Positions 25,755 to 33,971 of a stretch of DNA of 48,805 bases are shown one piece after another. Both the position numbers and the translations under genes were made by a program. The stretch comes from Hallerella sp963629575 (GTDB lineage Bacteria; Fibrobacterota; Fibrobacteria; Fibrobacterales; Fibrobacteraceae), in contig CAVGIM010000017.1 in assembly GCA_963629575.1 (NCBI GenBank), forward strand, positions 1 through 48,805, written 5' to 3'. Numbering within the stretch: position 1 is the first letter of the stretch; every line of letters begins with the position of its first letter. A model generated the notes under the pieces. It was not told where the DNA came from. It worked only from the letters and a program-made list of their open reading frames with translations, and made no database searches.

Positions 25755-26726
25755 CTAGAATCCCAGTTCTACGGCAAATCTCGGGCCTGTAATAAAATGT
25801 CCCTGCAGCTTGTATGTCGAGAACTGGTATTCGGCGCGGATCTGGAGAATGACGTTGCTTGTACGGTTAAAGAAAATGCCTCCGCCTGCGCGTAGAAGGA
25901 TTCCGGAATTGTCGTCGGTTTCGCTTGTCGAATAATAGTCTCCGTCGTCGCGCCGCTCGTATGCGGCGTAGGAAAACCCGTAGGAGACGCCTCCCCCGAT
26001 GAATGGCGTCGTGCTCCGGTCGAGGAGGGGGTAGTAGGCGGAAATCCCGAGCAGGAAATCCCAGAAACTCGACTTGTCGTCGGTTTCGTTGTAGTAGTCG
26101 AACGAGCAGTCTAGCTGGAGCAAGAGGTTTCTCGAATCGTAAAGCCAGAAGAAGTCGAGGCCCGGTTCGAATTGCGGCCCCGGGTCGGGAATCTGCAAAA
26201 GTCCGACGATGCCGAATCCAAAGTAGCGGTTTGTTCTCTTTTTGCGGAGCTTTTCCGTTTCTTTCTGGGTGACGTTGTAGATGTCGTCGCTCTCGGAGGC
26301 AACCCGTTCTGTCCCGATGTTCTTTCCCATGCGTTCGAGGATCGGGTCGATGTCGTCGGGCGTCTTCGCCTTCATCGCGTCGCTCCATACGAGCCTTCCG
26401 TCCTGGGCGTTGTAGAGGGAAACGGTTACGATGACGGTTTCCCCTATTCGCGTCATGTCGCCGAGAACGAACTTGGTGCAGTTCCTGGACTTGGCGACCT
26501 GCTGGATGCTTTCCCGGGAGGGAGCTTGGGAAAGGGAATCGCCTTCTTTCGGGGTGACGATTGCATAGCGGCCATCCTGTTCCGCATAGCGCTGGAACAG
26601 CTTGGTTGCTGCCGCCCGGTAATCGTCGTGGACATTTGTCAGTTCGAAACTCGGCAGATAGACTTTTTCCGCGGCAAGCGCATAGGCGCAGGCGAAGAGA
26701 AGAAACAGACAGGGAAAAAATTTCAT
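25755..26726 (-). CDS. Secreted protein: TolB/CsgG-like N-terminal part and outer-membrane barrel-like C-terminal part
   Basis: A protein of 323 residues with a signal peptide (cleavage after ALA near residue 18). Residues about 20-135 resemble the periplasmic alpha/beta domain that senses or sums lipoprotein functions in CsgG/TolB-N-like proteins (AIVTPKEG, CTKFVLGDMTRIGETVIVTVSLYNAQDGRLVWS). From about 170 on, alternating strands rich in Tyr, Phe and Gly and a final VELGF suggest an outer-membrane beta-barrel ending with the C-terminal Phe signal. A Shine-Dalgarno site 'ggagg' precedes the ATG. The two halves are joined by a Lys/Arg-rich linker (EKLRKKRTNR). The function is unknown. Confidence 0.75.
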   Translation of the reverse strand: MKFFPCLFLLFACAYALAAEKVYLPSFELTNVHDDYRAAATKLFQRYAEQDGRYAIVTPKEGDSLSQAPSRESIQQVAKSRNCTKFVLGDMTRIGETVIVTVSLYNAQDGRLVWSDAMKAKTPDDIDPILERMGKNIGTERVASESDDIYNVTQKETEKLRKKRTNRYFGFGIVGLLQIPDPGPQFEPGLDFFWLYDSRNLLLQLDCSFDYYNETDDKSSFWDFLLGISAYYPLLDRSTTPFIGGGVSYGFSYAAYERRDDGDYYSTSETDDNSGILLRAGGGIFFNRTSNVILQIRAEYQFSTYKLQGHFITGPRFAVELGF

Positions 26727-26752
26727 GGGACCTCCAACCGTTGGGATGTTTT

Positions 26753-26786
26753 TAAAATAAGAAAAACGGCGGAGCCGGTCCGCCGT
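26753..26786 (-). terminator. Rho-independent terminator after the ABC-F gene
   Basis: On the minus strand ACGGCGGA (26779-26786) pairs perfectly with TCCGCCGT (26766-26773) around a five-base loop and is followed by a T-rich run (TTTTCTTATTTT). It lies 22 bases past the ABC-F stop codon. Confidence 0.8.
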
Positions 26787-26807
26787 CTTGGAATGTTTTC
26801 TTCGGGA

Positions 26808-28403
26808 TTAACGAGACTTCTTCTTGCGGGAAGCGAACCATTCGTCGAACGTGATCGCGCGGTCGAGATACCCTGTCGGGGAAAGTTCGAGGACGCGGTT
26901 CGCGATGGTTTCGGCAAATTCGTGGTCTTCGGTCGAGAAAACGATCGGGCCCTTGTAGGCCTTGAGGCCGTTGTTCAGCGCGGTGATCGATTCGAGGTCG
27001 AGATGTGCGGTCGGCTCGTCGAGCATCAGCATGTTCGCGTTCGAGAGCATCATGCGGCTGAGCATGCAGCGGACCTTTTCGCCGCCGGAAAGTACTTTCG
27101 CGGACTTGAGCGCCTCTTCGCCGGTAAAGAGCATCCGCCCGAGAAACCCGCGGATAAACGTTTCGTCCTGTTCCTTGCTGAACTGCCGAAGCCAATCGAC
27201 GAGGGATAGGTCCTTGTCGAAAAACGCGTCGTTGTTCTTTGGGAAGTAGCTTGTCGAAATGGTCGTTCCCCACTTGACTTTTCCCGACTTGATGTTTTCG
27301 TCGTCGAGGATGGCTTCGAAGAATGCCGTCTTGAGAACTCCGCAGTCGCCGACTAGCGCAACCTTGTCGCCTCCGCCGAGCGAAAAGTTCAAATGTTCGA
27401 GCGTCGTGCCGTCTTTCGCGGTCACGGTCAGGTCCTTGACTTCGAGGACGATCTTTCCCGGTTCGCGGTCCATCTTGAAGCTCACCCACGGGAACTTGCG
27501 GCTCGAAGCGGGCATTTCTTCGACCGTCATCTTGTCGAGAAGCTTCTTGCGGCTGGTGGCCTGCTTTGCCTTGGAAGCGTTCGATGCGAACCGCTGGATG
27601 AACGCTTTCAGTTCGGCGATTTTTTCTTCGGCGCGACGGTTCTGGTCCTTGCGCTGCTTCTGGGCGAGCTGGCTTGCCTCATACCAGAATTCATAGTTTC
27701 CCGCGTAGAGGTTTACGCGCCCGTAGTCAATGTCGCAGATGTTCGTACAGACCGTATTCAGGAAGTGTCTGTCGTGGGAGACGACGATGACCGTGTTTTC
27801 GAAGCGTTCGAGATAGTCTTCGAGCCAGCTGACGCATTCGAGATCGAGATGGTTCGTCGGTTCGTCGAGGAGCAGAATGTCCGGGTTGCCGAAGAGCGCC
27901 TGGGCGAGGAGTACGCGGATTTTTTCGTTGCCGTCCAGCTCCTTCATTTGCTTGGCGTGGGATTCTTCGGGGATTCCCAGCCCCTTGAGAAGTGTCCCGG
28001 CGGAGGATTCCGCTTCGTATCCGCCCATTTCGCCGAATTTCGTTTCGATTTCGATCGCTTCCATGCCTTCGGCTTCGGTCATTTCGGCCTTGGCGTAGAG
28101 TTCTTCGCGACGCTTTCCGAGCTTGTAAAGTTCGGCGTATCCCATCATGACCGTGTCGAGAACGGAAAATTCCTCGAAGGCGAAATGATCCTGCTTGAGA
28201 ACGGCGATGCGTTCGCCTGCGTCGTGGGTGACGTCTCCCGTGTTCGGCTCCAGTTCTCCCGAGAGTATTTTCAGAAACGTAGATTTCCCGGCGCCGTTCG
28301 CACCGATAATCCCGTAGCAGTTCCCCTTGCGGAACGAGAGGTTGACTTCCTTGAAAAGCACGCGGCTTCCGTATTGCAGACTGACATTAGAAACATTGAG
28401 CAT
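26808..28403 (-). CDS. ABC-F family ATPase (YbiT-like)
   Basis: A soluble protein of 531 residues with two ABC domains and no membrane part, of the ABC-F class that acts on ribosomes. Domain 1 has Walker A GANGAGKST (34-42), Walker B LLLDEPTNHLD (177-187) and His210. The P-tRNA-interaction-type linker is at about 240-300 (KAKQATSRKKLLDKM). In domain 2, Walker A reads GDCGVLKT (352-359), the signature is normal (LSGGE, 438-442) and the switch His is replaced (E492 in STEDHEF). The first signature is LDGNE (156-160). One composite ATP site therefore looks intact and the other degenerate. TATCTT lies seven bases before the ATG, with no Shine-Dalgarno site. A terminator follows. Confidence 0.93.
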   Translation of the reverse strand: MLNVSNVSLQYGSRVLFKEVNLSFRKGNCYGIIGANGAGKSTFLKILSGELEPNTGDVTHDAGERIAVLKQDHFAFEEFSVLDTVMMGYAELYKLGKRREELYAKAEMTEAEGMEAIEIETKFGEMGGYEAESSAGTLLKGLGIPEESHAKQMKELDGNEKIRVLLAQALFGNPDILLLDEPTNHLDLECVSWLEDYLERFENTVIVVSHDRHFLNTVCTNICDIDYGRVNLYAGNYEFWYEASQLAQKQRKDQNRRAEEKIAELKAFIQRFASNASKAKQATSRKKLLDKMTVEEMPASSRKFPWVSFKMDREPGKIVLEVKDLTVTAKDGTTLEHLNFSLGGGDKVALVGDCGVLKTAFFEAILDDENIKSGKVKWGTTISTSYFPKNNDAFFDKDLSLVDWLRQFSKEQDETFIRGFLGRMLFTGEEALKSAKVLSGGEKVRCMLSRMMLSNANMLMLDEPTAHLDLESITALNNGLKAYKGPIVFSTEDHEFAETIANRVLELSPTGYLDRAITFDEWFASRKKKSR

Positions 28404-28410
28404 GGTGCCA

Positions 28411-28416
28411 AAGATA
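28411..28416 (-). promoter_or_regulatory. Candidate -10 element (TATCTT) for the ABC-F gene
   Basis: On the minus strand TATCTT ends seven bases before the start codon; no Shine-Dalgarno sequence and no clear -35 were found. Confidence 0.4.
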
Positions 28417-28422
28417 GAAAAA

Positions 28423-29457
28423 TTAGCTGTTGCCGGTTTTGCGTGAACCGTATAGTTTGAGCAGTTCCGTTGCGCAGTCTAACACCATCTGCCGCAGTTT
28501 CGCAGGTCTCAGGACTTTGGCAATCGGTCCGTAATGCAACACCCACTGTTTGAGCAGGTCGTTTACGGCGACATTCATTGTCGCTTGCAAATCGCCGTTT
28601 TTCAGTTCCTTGATTTTCATGCTCGGGTGGTAGGGGCGTTCCTGCAGAAAATACTTGGCGTATCCTGGAAAACGGATGACGACCTTTTCGACATACGGAT
28701 TTTGTTCGTCCGAAAGGAACGCTCCGGAACGGATTCGCTTGCGCAGAATTTCGATGACGCGAGAATCTTCAATGAAATGTTCTCGCAAAAGTTTCGCCGA
28801 TTCGATGCGTCGGAGCTTTAATGCGTATGTCTTGTCGGGAAAGCGCTGCGACATGCACCCGACGTAGAGTTCTCCTTGGTGTATGGCGACCACCAGCGGA
28901 ATGCGCGGCTTGTCGGTTCGACTTCCCCAGTTGTCGGTGTAGGTGATTTGTACCTTCTGCTTTTTTCTAATGGCTTCGAGGATGACTGGCAGCGTTTTGC
29001 AGGCATTTTCGTCAAAATCGGGAGGTGTTCCCATAAAAAGAATCCGCCCGTTCAGCTCCTTGGCGTACCACGCTAAAGTTTCTCGCTGCCTGGCGGGTAG
29101 TATCTGGATGATTTTCTTGGTGATATTTTCAATGAGGCCAGCTGTCGCGGGATACAGGTTCACAATGCGCTGCAGGAAAACGAAGTGTAAGATGGTATCG
29201 TCAAATTCAGGGAAAAAGAACTTGCCAGCTCTGCCGATTGATACCTGGAAATAAACCTTGCCGCTTTCGGTAAAACGTCTGATGTAGTCGCCTTCGAGTT
29301 CCGTAAGAGCCTGCATATCGCGTTGCACGCTTCGCAAGTCGCTTTTGGGAATGTCGAGCTGTCGAATGATGTCGGCTACGCTGTAGCGGTTGTTGTAATG
29401 CGCCATCAGATACACGAATATTCGGATCATGCGTTCGCCGCGGGTCTGTTCTGCCAT
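28423..29457 (-). CDS. WYL-domain transcriptional regulator
   Basis: A protein of 344 residues: N-terminal winged helix-turn-helix (about 8-75, ending RSVQRDMQALTELEGDYI), a middle helical part, a WYL-type domain (about 165-235) and a C-terminal WCX-like part. In the WYL core the motif reads LYV (HQGELYVGCM), with KVQITYTDNWG before it and TYALKLRRIESAKLL after it. WYL regulators sense nucleic acid or nucleotide ligands and often control defence or DNA-damage genes. The ATG has a 'cggagg' ribosome site. Its promoter holds a 15-base palindrome that is repeated, with one mismatch in reverse orientation, before the AAA ATPase gene, which suggests self-control plus control of that neighbour. Confidence 0.9.
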   Translation of the reverse strand: MAEQTRGERMIRIFVYLMAHYNNRYSVADIIRQLDIPKSDLRSVQRDMQALTELEGDYIRRFTESGKVYFQVSIGRAGKFFFPEFDDTILHFVFLQRIVNLYPATAGLIENITKKIIQILPARQRETLAWYAKELNGRILFMGTPPDFDENACKTLPVILEAIRKKQKVQITYTDNWGSRTDKPRIPLVVAIHQGELYVGCMSQRFPDKTYALKLRRIESAKLLREHFIEDSRVIEILRKRIRSGAFLSDEQNPYVEKVVIRFPGYAKYFLQERPYHPSMKIKELKNGDLQATMNVAVNDLLKQWVLHYGPIAKVLRPAKLRQMVLDCATELLKLYGSRKTGNS

Positions 29458-29477
29458 AAAGCCTCCGATTTCTCGTG

Positions 29478-29510
29478 AATATACAAATCGGCGACACCTA
29501 TTGTCGTTTG
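29478..29510 (-). promoter_or_regulatory. Promoter and operator-like palindrome of the WYL regulator gene
   Basis: CGACA-N5-TGTCG lies at 29492-29506, eight bases upstream of a TATATT -10 (29478-29483, minus strand), so it covers the -35 zone. The same block, extending to TTTGTAT on one side and AAAC on the other, occurs before the AAA gene (30432-30459). Confidence 0.7.
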
Positions 29511-30397
29511 AATTCCTTTTCCCGCTTTTTGAAAAGTTCGTAATAAGCCTTGACCGTGGGCAGATTTGTCCATTTCTCCTCGACGAATTCCTTGTTGTCC
29601 AGATTGTAGAGCTTGGCGTTCGGGATGCTCAAAAAGAACGGGGAATGCGTCGCGATAATGAATTGGCAGTTGGCCTTTTCCGCCATCTGTCCGAGAAATT
29701 CGGCGAGGTAGCCTTGGCGTTCCGCGGAAAGGCTGTTTTCCGGTTCGTCGATCAGGTAGAGTCCGTTTCGCTCGATGATGTTTACAAAATAATCGTAGGC
29801 GGTTTCCCCGTTAGAATGGAGAACGATATCGGAACCGACATTCAGCTTGACCAGTTTTGAAAAACTGAGGCGGCGCATATTGTAATAGTTCTTGAATTTC
29901 TCGATGCTCTCCATGTCGTCAAAGTCAATCTCTTTTACGCGTTTATCTTCGTTGTATTTGGCTTCGTACTGTTCATCAAAAATTTGATCTTGCCTCTGCA
30001 TTTTATATGTATTGGCATCTCGTAGCGTTAGCATTTTTTCAAAAATCTCGTCGCTTGTGATGATTCTTTTGTCGGGGCAACCGTTTGATTCTACCTTTTG
30101 ACATAGTTTGCAGAAGTCGGCAAAGCAGCTGGTTTTGTTGAATTGTGTATAGCGTTTGGCTTTTATCTTTTCCGCAATGATGTTGAGCAGAGTGGATTTT
30201 CCGGAACCGTTGTTTCCATAGAACAGCGTGATTTGTTCGAAGTTGATTTTAAAGGCATTTTTATTGAAATAATTTAAGATGTAAAAGGGATAAGCGCTGC
30301 AAAAACTGAATCGATTGTCTGAAATTGAAATTTCTGTTATTGTCCTGTCTTGATTTCCACCTGCGGGAATGGTAAACGATTTGAGATGTAGAGGCAT
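29498..30397 (-). CDS. AAA/ABC-type ATPase of unknown function, possible partner of the WYL regulator
   Basis: A protein of 299 residues with a single RecF/OLD-like ATPase fold: Walker A GNNGSGKST (61-69), a short Cys-bearing insertion (C91, C96, C99, C107), a helical middle, SNGE (195-198), Walker B LYLIDEPE (213-220) with catalytic E218, and a switch His (H251 in IIATHSPFFLS). The family is widespread as lone ATPases but I know no assigned function. No nuclease, TOPRIM or other effector domain is visible. The gene is AT-rich (bases 30241-30300 have about 17 G/C of 60), unlike its neighbours, which suggests transfer. A Shine-Dalgarno site 'aaagga' precedes the ATG. The WYL gene follows 40 bases downstream. 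Confidence 0.85.
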   Translation of the reverse strand: MPLHLKSFTIPAGGNQDRTITEISISDNRFSFCSAYPFYILNYFNKNAFKINFEQITLFYGNNGSGKSTLLNIIAEKIKAKRYTQFNKTSCFADFCKLCQKVESNGCPDKRIITSDEIFEKMLTLRDANTYKMQRQDQIFDEQYEAKYNEDKRVKEIDFDDMESIEKFKNYYNMRRLSFSKLVKLNVGSDIVLHSNGETAYDYFVNIIERNGLYLIDEPENSLSAERQGYLAEFLGQMAEKANCQFIIATHSPFFLSIPNAKLYNLDNKEFVEEKWTNLPTVKAYYELFKKREKEFKRQ

Positions 30398-30428
30398 AAA
30401 AGTCCTTTGCTAAATTCTTTTTGAAAAT

Positions 30429-30459
30429 AGAATACAAAGGCGACAATAAGTGTCGTTTG
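30429..30459 (-). promoter_or_regulatory. Promoter and operator-like palindrome of the AAA ATPase gene
   Basis: CGACA-N5-TGTCG lies at 30441-30455, six bases upstream of TATTCT (30429-30434, minus strand). Compared with the reverse complement of the palindrome before the WYL gene it differs at one of 15 positions, and the flanks (ATACAAA, GG and TTTG) are shared too. Confidence 0.7.
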
Positions 30460-30498
30460 CTTGCCTAGTGGAATTTTCAGGATTTTTCCGAAGCTACC

Positions 30499-31200
30499 CT
30501 ACACGCATTTTCCGATGCCGACGATCGCCGCGGTCCGTGCGCGGAGTCGGGTCGCTCCCAGGCGCAAGAGCCTGACGTTTCCGTTGCGGTAATTCTTGAC
30601 GAGGGAAATTTCGCGCGGGGAAAAGCCGCCTTCCGGCCCGACAAGAAGTGTCGTCTCGGTCTGGATTTCACCCGGAAAGTCGCTTCCGTTTTCGTCGCAG
30701 AGGATGATGTCGCCCGTGTAGTTTTCGATCCAGGATTCGAAAGCGACCGGTCCGCGGATTTCCGTGAGATAGGCCTTGAGCGATTGCTTGAGGCTCACCA
30801 GAGCTTTCAGTTCCGAGCGCCGGATGGTTTTGGCGAGCGGCGAATCCTTCGGTTCTTCGGAGCGTTCCGTCCGGAGAAGCGTGATGCTTCCGACTTCCAT
30901 CTCGCTCACGTGCAGCGCGACTTCCTCGTTCCCGTCGTCCTTGAGGCAGGCGATTCCCAGGTGGAGCATCGGCCGCTTCCGTTTTGACGTTTCGACTCTT
31001 TCGACCCGGACCGTGCAGGCCTTTGGCTCCGCTTCCTCGACGCGTCCCTCGGCAAAATGTCCCTTGCCGTCCGCGAGAAGCAAAATGTCGCCTGGCCGTG
31101 CGCGGCAGACGCGTGTCGCGTGCGCGCTTTCTTCTTCGGAAAGGGAAAGCGTTCCCGGGAAAAGGTCCGGAACGTAAAATCGGGTGTCGGGAGATTTCAT
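30499..31200 (-). CDS. rsmE: 16S rRNA (uracil1498-N3)-methyltransferase RsmE
   Basis: A SPOUT-fold methyltransferase that methylates N3 of U1498 in 16S rRNA using S-adenosylmethionine. The 233 residues are typical. The N-terminal PUA-like domain includes SAHATRVCRARPGD and GHFAEGRVEE; the SPOUT part has the knot motif LLVGPEGGFSPREISLV and the final LGATRLRARTAA (usual form LG.RILR.ETA). A longer open frame continues through the divergent HAD gene, but homology begins at the ATG ending at 31200. Only 27 bases separate it from the divergent HAD phosphatase gene. Confidence 0.93.
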   Translation of the reverse strand: MKSPDTRFYVPDLFPGTLSLSEEESAHATRVCRARPGDILLLADGKGHFAEGRVEEAEPKACTVRVERVETSKRKRPMLHLGIACLKDDGNEEVALHVSEMEVGSITLLRTERSEEPKDSPLAKTIRRSELKALVSLKQSLKAYLTEIRGPVAFESWIENYTGDIILCDENGSDFPGEIQTETTLLVGPEGGFSPREISLVKNYRNGNVRLLRLGATRLRARTAAIVGIGKCV

Positions 31201-31214
31201 GCGACAAAAAATAC

Positions 31215-31220
31215 TAAATT
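31215..31220 (+). promoter_or_regulatory. Candidate -10 element (TAAATT) for the HAD gene
   Basis: TAAATT ends seven bases before the ATG at 31228, within the 27-base gap shared with rsmE. No Shine-Dalgarno site is present. Confidence 0.4.
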
Positions 31221-31227
31221 GGCGAAT

Positions 31228-32031
31228 ATGCAAATCAAGGCCCTTGTGTTCGATCTCGACGGGACGCTCTACCTTTCCGGAAAGCCCTATCCGCAGGCTG
31301 TCGAAACCGTGCGGCGTGTCGCCGAGAAGGTTCCCGTCTATTACCTTTCGAACAACACGAGCAAGTCGCTTGTCTTTTACACGAACCGTCTGTTGCGCAT
31401 GGGGCTTCCGATTCAGTCCAAGGAATCCATCCTTTCGTCGATGACGTTCGCCCTTTCGGAAATTCACCGTCGCGGATTCCGCCGCATCTATCTTTTTGCG
31501 AATCCCGAAGTCGTGGAATGGTTTTCGGCCGAGGATCCCGCGCTCGATTTGCGTGCGCCTCTCGAAGAGACGGACTTGGTACTTGTCGCCTATCATTCGT
31601 CGTTTAGCTATTCGGAACTTTGCGAAGTCGCCTGGAGGCTCGAACGCGGCGCGGACTTCTGGGTGACGCATTCGGACTTTGTCTGCCCGGATGCCCTGGG
31701 GCCGGTTCCGGATGTCGGGAGCTTCATGGCGATGTTCAAGGCTGCGACCGGACGGGAGCCGTCCCGGATTTTCGGAAAGCCGAATCCCGAAATGCTCGCG
31801 CCGCTTTCGAAGAGATTTCGACCCGAGGAAATCCTGTTTGTGGGCGACCGCCTTTACACGGATTTCGAGCTTGCGCTCCGGGCGGGGTGCCATTTTGCGC
31901 TCGTTCTCTGCGGCGAGACAAAGGCGCGCGATGTCCGAAGGCTCGCTCGGCAACCGGATATCATTGCGGAGCAGGTCAGCGACATCGATTTCGAACGGCT
32001 GATAGGCGATTCTGAAAAAAATAGTTTGTAA
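31228..32031 (+). CDS. HAD-superfamily phosphatase, NagD-like (subclass IIA)
   Basis: A cytoplasmic phosphatase of 267 residues. Motif I is VFDLDGTLY (nucleophile D9, acid D11), motif II is VYYLSNNTS (SNN is typical of the NagD group), the cap domain is of the alpha/beta C2 type between about 80 and 190, and the late motifs are RIFGKPNPEML (Lys) and ILFVGDRLYTDFELA (GDxxxTD). NagD-like enzymes act on nucleotides, sugar phosphates or 2-phosphoglycolate; the substrate here is unknown. The gene is the plus-strand half of a divergent pair with rsmE and precedes the SulP transporter gene by about 45 bases. Confidence 0.93.
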   Translation: MQIKALVFDLDGTLYLSGKPYPQAVETVRRVAEKVPVYYLSNNTSKSLVFYTNRLLRMGLPIQSKESILSSMTFALSEIHRRGFRRIYLFANPEVVEWFSAEDPALDLRAPLEETDLVLVAYHSSFSYSELCEVAWRLERGADFWVTHSDFVCPDALGPVPDVGSFMAMFKAATGREPSRIFGKPNPEMLAPLSKRFRPEEILFVGDRLYTDFELALRAGCHFALVLCGETKARDVRRLARQPDIIAEQVSDIDFERLIGDSEKNSL

Positions 32032-32075
32032 ACTCTTTAAAACACAGCGGGTTTTTCCTACCTTTGGCGGCACTT

Positions 32076-33971
32076 ATGCCAAAGATGCAAATGTACGTGC
32101 CGGAGCTCTTCAGGCAGCTTCGCAAGGGCTATTCGAAACAACTTCTCGCCAAGGATTTGATGTCCGGCCTGATCGTCGGCATCTTGGCGCTTCCGCTAGC
32201 CATCGCTTTCGCCATTGCGAGTGGCGTGGGACCGGAGAAGGGTCTTTACACGGCGATCATCGCGGGATTCGCGATTTCCTTTTTTGGCGGGAGTCGATTC
32301 CAGATAGGGGGCCCGACGGGCGCGTTCATCGTCATCGTCTATGGCATCGTTTCGAAATACGGGTATGACGGCCTTGCGACGGCGACGCTCATGGCGGGCG
32401 TCATGCTTGTCATCTTCGGCATCGCGAAGCTCGGCGCTATCATCAAGTTCATCCCGTTTCCGGTGACGGTCGGCTTTACCGCGGGAATCGCCATCATCAT
32501 CGCGCTCGGGCAGGTTCCGAACTTTCTGGGACTGCATTTTCCTTTGGGGGTTTCCGAACCTGCGGACGCCATCGGGAAGATTGCCTTGTACGCAAAATCG
32601 ATCGGATCGACGAATTTCTACTCGGTCATTGTGGGTATTTTCGCTCTTCTCGTCTGCATCTTTTGGCCGAAAGTGACGACGAAGGTTCCGGGATCCCTGA
32701 TAGCGATTGTCCTTGCCACGGCTCTTGTCAAGGTTCTCGGGTGGGACGATGCGCATGGCGTGATGACGATTGGATCGAAGAACCAGATTCCGACGGGTTT
32801 CCCGACACCGCATCTTCCGAACATCAGCCTGGAAATGATGCGGCAGGTTTTCCAGCCTGCGCTCACGATTGCGATTCTCGGAGCGATAGAATCCCTGCTT
32901 TCCGCGGTCGTCGCGGACGGCATGACGGGGACGCGGCACCGCTCGAACACGGAACTGATGGGGCAGGGAATCGCGAACATCCTCTCTCCGGTCTTTGGCG
33001 GAATCCCGGCGACAGGGGCTATCGCCCGAACGGCGACAAACATCAAGAACGGCGCGGTCAGTCCGGTCTCGGGGCTGGTTCATGCGGTGATCCTTCTGCT
33101 TATCATGCTTCTCTTTGGAAAGTATGCGGAAATGATTCCGATGGCGGCTCTCGCCGCGGTTCTTTTCCAGGTCGCGTTCAACATGTGCGGTTACAAGAAC
33201 TTTGCAAAGCTAGTCAAGGGCGCGCCCAAGAGCGACGTGACGGTCTTGCTTGCGACTTTTGTCCTTACCGTGGTGATGGACTTGACTATCGCTATCGAAG
33301 TGGGTGTCCTTCTTGCCGCGATACTCTTTATCCGCCGGATGTCGGACGTGGCGGAAGTGGAATACGTAACGGAAGAGCTTCACGAAGACGACGAGGAACT
33401 CGCGGACCCGAACAACATCGCGAGCCGCCATGTTCCCCACGGTGTCGCCGTCTTTGAAATCATGGGTTCGCTTTTCTTTGGCGCGGTCGAAAAGTTCAAG
33501 GCCGCCTTGGACATGACCAGTTCGCATCCGAAAATTCTGATACTCCGGATGCGTCAGGTGCCGTCGATCGATGCCGCGGGAATCCAGATGATCGAGGGGC
33601 TTCTCTCCAAGTGCCGCTCCGAGGGCACGCAACTTCTGCTGTCGGGAGTCCATTCCCAGCCGATCGTCGCTCTTTCCAAGTCGGGACTTCTCGGGGAAAT
33701 CGGTGCGCAAAACGTCCTTGCGAATATCGATGCCGCCCTAAACCGTGCCCGTGAAATCTTGGGACTTCCGATCGTCGCGGCGCGTCCGACCGTTCCGAGT
33801 GTCGATTGGGAACACAATGTCCAGGAACCGTGGGTTCCGCAAAACGCGAATGCGAAAATCGCCGAAGAAACGACCGAAGTCATCGCCGAGAGCGTTTCGG
33901 AAATTCCCGCCAAGGATATTCCGAAAATCGAAAACGAAAAGAAGGGTATGTTCCACAGGCTTTTCCGCTAG
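32076..33971 (+). CDS. SulP-family anion transporter with STAS domain
   Basis: An inner-membrane transporter of about 630 residues. The membrane domain (about 20-440) has the SulP marks: LPLAIAFAIASGVGPEKGLYTAIIAG, FGGSRFQIGGPTGAFIV, the GGIPATGAIARTATNIKNGA segment and around 12-14 hydrophobic helices. A STAS domain follows (about 460-570, VPSIDAAGIQMIEGLL), then a charged tail of about 70 residues ending KKGMFHRLFR. Close family members carry sulfate, bicarbonate or C4-dicarboxylates (DauA); succinate export would suit a succinate producer, but that is inference. ATG codons at 32076, 32085 and 32091 are all possible starts. It converges with the pseudouridine synthase gene, overlapping by four bases. 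Confidence 0.93.
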   Translation: MPKMQMYVPELFRQLRKGYSKQLLAKDLMSGLIVGILALPLAIAFAIASGVGPEKGLYTAIIAGFAISFFGGSRFQIGGPTGAFIVIVYGIVSKYGYDGLATATLMAGVMLVIFGIAKLGAIIKFIPFPVTVGFTAGIAIIIALGQVPNFLGLHFPLGVSEPADAIGKIALYAKSIGSTNFYSVIVGIFALLVCIFWPKVTTKVPGSLIAIVLATALVKVLGWDDAHGVMTIGSKNQIPTGFPTPHLPNISLEMMRQVFQPALTIAILGAIESLLSAVVADGMTGTRHRSNTELMGQGIANILSPVFGGIPATGAIARTATNIKNGAVSPVSGLVHAVILLLIMLLFGKYAEMIPMAALAAVLFQVAFNMCGYKNFAKLVKGAPKSDVTVLLATFVLTVVMDLTIAIEVGVLLAAILFIRRMSDVAEVEYVTEELHEDDEELADPNNIASRHVPHGVAVFEIMGSLFFGAVEKFKAALDMTSSHPKILILRMRQVPSIDAAGIQMIEGLLSKCRSEGTQLLLSGVHSQPIVALSKSGLLGEIGAQNVLANIDAALNRAREILGLPIVAARPTVPSVDWEHNVQEPWVPQNANAKIAEETTEVIAESVSEIPAKDIPKIENEKKGMFHRLFR

